A stretch of 9,202 bases of DNA from an uncultured Eggerthellaceae bacterium (GTDB taxonomy: Bacteria; Actinomycetota; Coriobacteriia; Coriobacteriales; Eggerthellaceae): contig CAQLOA010000049.1 of the NCBI GenBank assembly GCA_948829205.1, positions 1 to 9,202 on the forward strand. Direction: 5' to 3'. The notes below the pieces were generated by a model. It worked only from the letters and a program-made list of their open reading frames with translations, ran no database searches and was not told the DNA's origin. Positions 6,199-9,202 of this stretch are shown here, piece by piece (position 1 is the stretch's first letter; every line of letters begins with the position of its first letter). The translations under genes were made by a program, and so were the position numbers.

Positions 6199-6242
6199 TT
6201 CTACATACGTTGAAGTGTTCGTCCATTATATGAGGAGGATTG

Positions 6243-7223
6243 ATGAGTAAAGGCTTCAACAATGAACAACATACAGAAATACCCTCAAATGATAGACATA
6301 ACATGTCATCAAATCCAAATGGTCAAATACCTGTAGAGGATATTGATCTCGAATCAGGGAAAGTTGTTATAAGAGAAGTAGCTCCACAGGTTGAAAACGT
6401 ATCGTCTGTTAGAGAAATAAAGAATTATTCGGAAAAGAAACCGGTGAATCACGTGATTGGACAAACAAGAATTATCGCAATAATCAACCAAAAAGGTGGT
6501 GTTGGTAAATCTACGACTGCAATTAACCTTGCTGCAGCGCTAGGAAATCTAGGAAAGCAGGTTCTTCTTGTAGATTTAGACCCTCAAGGAAATTCAACAA
6601 GTGGTTTAGGGGTAGAGAAAGCTCTTATAGACACATGTATATATGACGTGCTTCTTTCAGATGTTCCAATCAAGGAAGCTATTATTCCAGACGTTTGTAA
6701 GGATCTCGATCTTGTTCCCGCAACAATCAATCTTGCAGGAGCAGAAGTTGAGCTTGTTACAGAAATGGCTAGGGAGAACAGGCTTAAGGATGCTGTGGGT
6801 TCGTTAAGAGGAAATTACGACTATATATTGATAGATTGCCCTCCATCCCTTGGTCTTTTAACCGTGAATGCATTGGTTGCAGCAGATAAACTGCTTATTC
6901 CTATTCAATGTGAGTTTTACGCGCTTGAAGGTGTGACAAAACTTCTTGAATCAATGAAACGTGTCAAAACACGCCTGAATCCAAAATTGGATATCTTTGG
7001 TGTGTTAATGACAATGTATGATGGAAGAACCACTTTGTCTAAGCAAGTGGTTGAGGAAGTTAAGAACTACTTCGGTAAGACGGTATTTGATACACCTATT
7101 CCCAGGTCTGTCAAAATATCAGAAGCTCCGAGTTTCGGGATGCCTATTACTGAATACGATCCTCTTGGAAAAGGTTCTATTGCCTACATGGAACTTGCAA
7201 AGGAAGTGATTAACCGTGGCTAA
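6243..7223 (+). CDS. parA: Chromosome-partitioning ATPase ParA (Soj)
   Basis: A deviant-Walker-type ATPase that binds DNA as an ATP dimer and, with ParB-parS, segregates newly replicated origins. The 326-residue protein has Walker A KGGVGKST at 84-91, the A' motif VLLVDLDPQGN with Asp113, and Walker B YILIDCPP at 194-201. A polar N-terminal extension of about 75 residues, rich in Asn, Ser and Glu and unlike the short N-terminus of Bacillus Soj, precedes the ATPase fold; it may be disordered. The ATG at 6243 is preferred to the adjacent TTG at 6240 because GGAGG at 6234-6238 is better spaced for it. The last 8 bases overlap parB. Composition is clearly AT-richer than dnaA or yidC. Confidence 0.96.
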   Translation: MSKGFNNEQHTEIPSNDRHNMSSNPNGQIPVEDIDLESGKVVIREVAPQVENVSSVREIKNYSEKKPVNHVIGQTRIIAIINQKGGVGKSTTAINLAAALGNLGKQVLLVDLDPQGNSTSGLGVEKALIDTCIYDVLLSDVPIKEAIIPDVCKDLDLVPATINLAGAEVELVTEMARENRLKDAVGSLRGNYDYILIDCPPSLGLLTVNALVAADKLLIPIQCEFYALEGVTKLLESMKRVKTRLNPKLDIFGVLMTMYDGRTTLSKQVVEEVKNYFGKTVFDTPIPRSVKISEAPSFGMPITEYDPLGKGSIAYMELAKEVINRG

Positions 7224-8331
7224 ACAGTCTCGTAGTGGTCTTGGACGTGGATTGAATTCTCTTCTTGGAGGGCCTTCCGAAGCAATTCCTGCTACAGGAA
7301 GAACTACAGACAGGGATCGAATTGTCTACGATGAACGTGAAGATGTCATATATGAAGGGAATATTAAATCACCGGTGGTTGATAATCTCGACCCTAGTGC
7401 AACTGGAAGATTCGGTGCGGTTGGAAATCCAAGAGTAAATGTTTCACGTGAAACACAAGAACAACCTTCTGGGCAATTTCCAGTAATAAACCAAGCTCCT
7501 ATACAGGAAACTGTAGTGGTTGAAGAGATTGAGGAAGAGTCTCTTGCTGGAAATATGATTTATGAAATAGACATCGACAAAGTTATTCCTAACCCTGATC
7601 AGCCACGTACTAATTTCGATGAAGATGATTTGAAGGAGCTTTCCAATTCAATCAAACGAGAAGGGTTGATTCAACCCATACTGGCTAGAGAAACAGAAGA
7701 AGGAAAGTATCAAATCATTGCGGGTGAGCGGAGATGGCAAGCCAGTAAGAAGGCTGGACTGAAAACAGTTCCTGTACAGGTCAAGAACGTTGATGATGAA
7801 AAGGCCCTTGAACTTGCCTTGATAGAAAACATTCAGCGTACTGATTTGAATCCAATCGAAGAGGCTTATGCATATAAGCGCCTTATGGAACGCAACAAGA
7901 TGACCCAGGCTGACATCGCACAGGCAGTTTCGAAAGGGCGTTCTACGATTGCAAACGCACTTCGTTTGCTTGAACTTCCTGAAGAGGCTCAAAAGTTGCT
8001 GTTTGAGGATCAAATTACTGCAGGCCATGCACGTGCTATTCTTTCCGTTCCATCCAAGGAAGGAAGACTGACACTTACTCAAAAACTTTTGGACAACAAG
8101 CTGAGTGTTCGTGAAACCGAACAATTGGCAAGGCTTATGTCCAACAAACCGGAAAAAGGAACGAAGAGAGAGCCTGTCCCTGCTGTATACAAGTCAGTTG
8201 CAAGGGCTCTTAAGAACTCCTTGGGAACACCGGTTAAAGTCAAGTCTTCCAAAGGCAAGAACAAGATTGAAATCGAATTCACCGACGAACAGGATCTTGA
8301 AAGGTTGTTTAACCTTATAAACCCCGAATAA
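7216..8331 (+). CDS. parB: Chromosome-partitioning CTPase ParB (Spo0J)
   Basis: ParB loads at parS, binds CTP, slides as a clamp and recruits condensin SMC in most species. The 371-residue protein starts MAKQSRSGLGRGLNSLLGG; the GRGL stretch is the usual ParA-stimulating N-terminus. A low-complexity acidic linker (about 20-115) follows. The ParB/Srx CTP-binding domain includes QPRTNF, GERRW from Gly170 and ENIQRTDLNPIEEA. The helix-turn-helix region is MTQADIAQAVSKGRSTIANALRLLEL, and a C-terminal dimerisation domain ends EQDLERLFNLINPE. The GTG start at 7216 lies within parA and has AAGGAAG 9 nt upstream, so the pair is translationally coupled. A perfect parS lies inside the linker-coding part. 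Confidence 0.96.
   Translation: MAKQSRSGLGRGLNSLLGGPSEAIPATGRTTDRDRIVYDEREDVIYEGNIKSPVVDNLDPSATGRFGAVGNPRVNVSRETQEQPSGQFPVINQAPIQETVVVEEIEEESLAGNMIYEIDIDKVIPNPDQPRTNFDEDDLKELSNSIKREGLIQPILARETEEGKYQIIAGERRWQASKKAGLKTVPVQVKNVDDEKALELALIENIQRTDLNPIEEAYAYKRLMERNKMTQADIAQAVSKGRSTIANALRLLELPEEAQKLLFEDQITAGHARAILSVPSKEGRLTLTQKLLDNKLSVRETEQLARLMSNKPEKGTKREPVPAVYKSVARALKNSLGTPVKVKSSKGKNKIEIEFTDEQDLERLFNLINPE
7440..7455. other. parS site inside parB
   Basis: A second exact TGTTTCACGTGAAACA lies within the parB reading frame, spelling the linker residues NVSRET (codons 75-80). A parS inside parB/spo0J itself is known from Bacillus and many others. Being in the poorly constrained linker, it costs the protein little. 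Together with the site at 6183 it places the partition centromere within about 5 kb of the candidate origin. Confidence 0.95.
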
Positions 8332-8350
8332 TGTGTATTTAGAAATACTT

Positions 8351-8367
8351 ATACACAATATATTGTG
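8351..8367. repeat. Right copy of the 17-bp direct repeat flanking rsmG-parA-parB
   Basis: ATACACAATATATTGTG matches the copy at 5434-5450 at 16 of 17 positions, in the same orientation. Within it, CACAATATATTGTG (8354-8367) is a perfect 14-bp palindrome. TGTGTAT at 8332-8338 can also pair with ATACACA at 8351-8357. It lies between the parB stop and its terminator. Confidence 0.5.
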
Positions 8368-8375
8368 GTTGAGAG

Positions 8376-8405
8376 AAAAGAAGCTGGTTAAACGGCTTCT
8401 TTTTT
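8376..8405 (+). terminator. Rho-independent terminator of parAB
   Basis: AAAAGAAGC (8376-8384) pairs with GCTTCTTTT (8395-8403), and the loop side can extend by a T-G and a G-C pair. The stem runs straight into a T-tract (8400-8405). The A-run on the left arm would give a matching U-tract on the minus strand, so it might also stop rlmN transcripts that reach it. Confidence 0.85.
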
Positions 8406-8417
8406 ATTATGTCGATA

Positions 8418-8522
8418 TGTCAAAGGGACGTGCGTTTTCGGTACGGCTATTCAAGTGTGTCGAAAGTGTACGTCCCCTAACACACCTGACACACTTTGAC
8501 ACACCTCTACAGTGTCAAGGTG
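8418..8522 (+). repeat. Hairpin-rich, REP-like or non-coding RNA-like element between parB and rlmN
   Basis: GGGACGT (8425-8431) pairs with ACGTCCC (8470-8476). The helix continues inward to about 8445/8456 with Watson-Crick pairs and six G-U wobbles, giving roughly 21 pairs and a 10-nt loop. A second hairpin joins CACTTTGACAC (8492-8502) to GTGTCAAGGTG (8512-8522) with one wobble. Between them the sequence repeats ACACACCT, GACACACTTT and GACACACCTC with about 10-bp spacing. TGTCAAAG (8418-8425) is the inverse of CTTTGACA (8494-8501), so the element has paired outer arms. It contains no reading frame. A dispersed palindromic repeat is the simplest explanation; a structured transcript is an alternative. 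Confidence 0.5.
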
Positions 8523-8536
8523 GCTTTATCGCAACG

Positions 8537-9202
8537 TCAGTCTTTCGTCGCTGACTTCAGTTGTCCGCAGGCTCCTGCGATGTCTGCCCCTTTTGATTTC
8601 CTTACGCTGCAAGGGATTCCGTCGTTTTCAAGGGAAACTTTCCATTTGTTGACCACGGCCGGAGTTGAAGGCACGAAAGAAACACCTTCTACTGCGTTGA
8701 AGGGAAGAAGGTTGACGTGCACGTTCAATCCCTTGCAGAAATCCTCTAGCTTTCGCAGGTCTTCTTCCGAGTCGTTCACGCCTTCCAGAAGCATGTACTC
8801 CAAAGTGACTCTGCGTCCCTTCTCGGTGCAGTAATAGTCGAGCGTGGAATGCAGCTTCTTCAGGTTTTCCCCGCTCAGACGTGGCATTATTGCGTTTCTG
8901 ACGTCTTGGTCTGCAGAATGCAGCGACACCGCGAGCCTGAACTGCTCCGGCTCGTTGCCGAGACGTTTGATTCCCTCGCACAATCCCGACGTGGACACCG
9001 TGATATGACGGGCCCCTATGGACAGGCCTGCATCCGAATTCATCCTGCGCATGGCCTCAAGGGTTGCTTCGTAGTTCTGAAACGGCTCCCCTTGGCCCAT
9101 GACGACGACGTTGGCACCCCTTGTTTCGAAGGCGTTGCCCACCGCCACCAGCTGTGCCACTATCTCGTCGGCGGCAAGGTTGCGGCTGAGCCCTTGCTGC
9201 CC
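8537..9202 (-). CDS. rlmN: RlmN, dual-specificity 23S rRNA/tRNA adenine-C2 methyltransferase, 5' part outside the window
   Basis: The C-terminal 221 residues of a radical-SAM methyltransferase that makes m2A2503 in 23S rRNA and m2A37 in some tRNAs. The visible frame begins GQQGLSRNLAADEIVAQLV, the stretch that normally follows the CxxxCxxC iron-sulfur motif, so those cysteines must lie just right of position 9202. A GTG at 9160 opens a shorter frame, but the homology runs through it, so it is not the start. Visible family motifs are NVVVMGQGEP (SAM-binding GEP), HITVSTSG, VSLHSADQDVRNAIMP, and near the end ADIAGACGQL with the conserved cysteine that carries the methyl group in the catalytic cycle. 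It is convergent with parB, with about 200 bp between them. GC content is high again, unlike parAB. Confidence 0.95.
   Translation of the reverse strand, partial: GQQGLSRNLAADEIVAQLVAVGNAFETRGANVVVMGQGEPFQNYEATLEAMRRMNSDAGLSIGARHITVSTSGLCEGIKRLGNEPEQFRLAVSLHSADQDVRNAIMPRLSGENLKKLHSTLDYYCTEKGRRVTLEYMLLEGVNDSEEDLRKLEDFCKGLNVHVNLLPFNAVEGVSFVPSTPAVVNKWKVSLENDGIPCSVRKSKGADIAGACGQLKSATKD

Noticed and set aside
6445..6460. A degenerate parS with the core ATCACGTGAT inside parA
   Set aside because: It matches only 10 of 16 positions and both outer arms are lost. ParB would not be expected to load there.
8103..8118. A parS half-site with CGTGAAAC in parB
   Set aside because: Only the right arm is present, so there is no palindrome.
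8301..8316. An AAGGTT/AACCTT inverted repeat at the end of parB
   Set aside because: It lies within coding sequence and has no U-tract. The real terminator is at 8376-8405.

Overview
The window looks like a chromosomal replication-origin neighbourhood from an actinobacterium, most likely class Coriobacteriia. The support is the gene order (dnaA, rpmH, rnpA, yidD, yidC, a KH/R3H jag protein, rsmG, parA, parB), the actinobacterial-style jag protein without a clear Jag_N domain, and two perfect parS palindromes. The class-level placement comes from memory of gene organisation and is inference; no rRNA or other marker is present.

Layout, left to right. Positions 1-308 are non-coding and hold a cluster of DnaA-box-like 9-mers and a candidate promoter. 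Positions 309-1217 encode a GHKL ATPase domain joined to a winged helix, which I cannot name. dnaA follows at 1260-2747. The AT-rich gap 2748-3142 contains a second set of the same 9-mers and ends in the rpmH promoter; it is the best oriC candidate. A tight co-directional run follows: rpmH, rnpA, yidD, yidC, jag (3143-5433). It covers ribosome protein L34, RNase P protein, membrane-protein insertion and an RNA-binding protein. rsmG is on the opposite strand (5488-6159), convergent with jag across a strong hairpin and divergent from parA across a parS site. parA and parB overlap (6243-8331), and parB carries a second perfect parS inside its reading frame. A terminator and a hairpin-rich repeat-like stretch (about 8376-8522) separate parB from rlmN, which enters from the right on the minus strand and is cut by the window edge.

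How the parts work together: DnaA would fire replication at the 9-mer clusters. ParB loaded at the two parS sites, with ParA, would then segregate the new origins. RsmG and RlmN modify rRNA, and YidD/YidC insert membrane proteins.

The points most worth a second look: (1) non-canonical DnaA boxes of the form TTTTCAACM on both sides of the ATPase-dnaA pair; (2) the ATPase/winged-helix gene between them; (3) the rsmG-parA-parB block, which has lower GC, different isoleucine codon use and an inverted rsmG, and is bracketed by two 17-bp direct repeats matching at 16 positions; (4) a 52-nt hairpin at 8425-8476 whose imperfect pairs are all G-U wobbles on the plus strand. No tRNA, rRNA, CRISPR array or recognisable transposase gene was seen.
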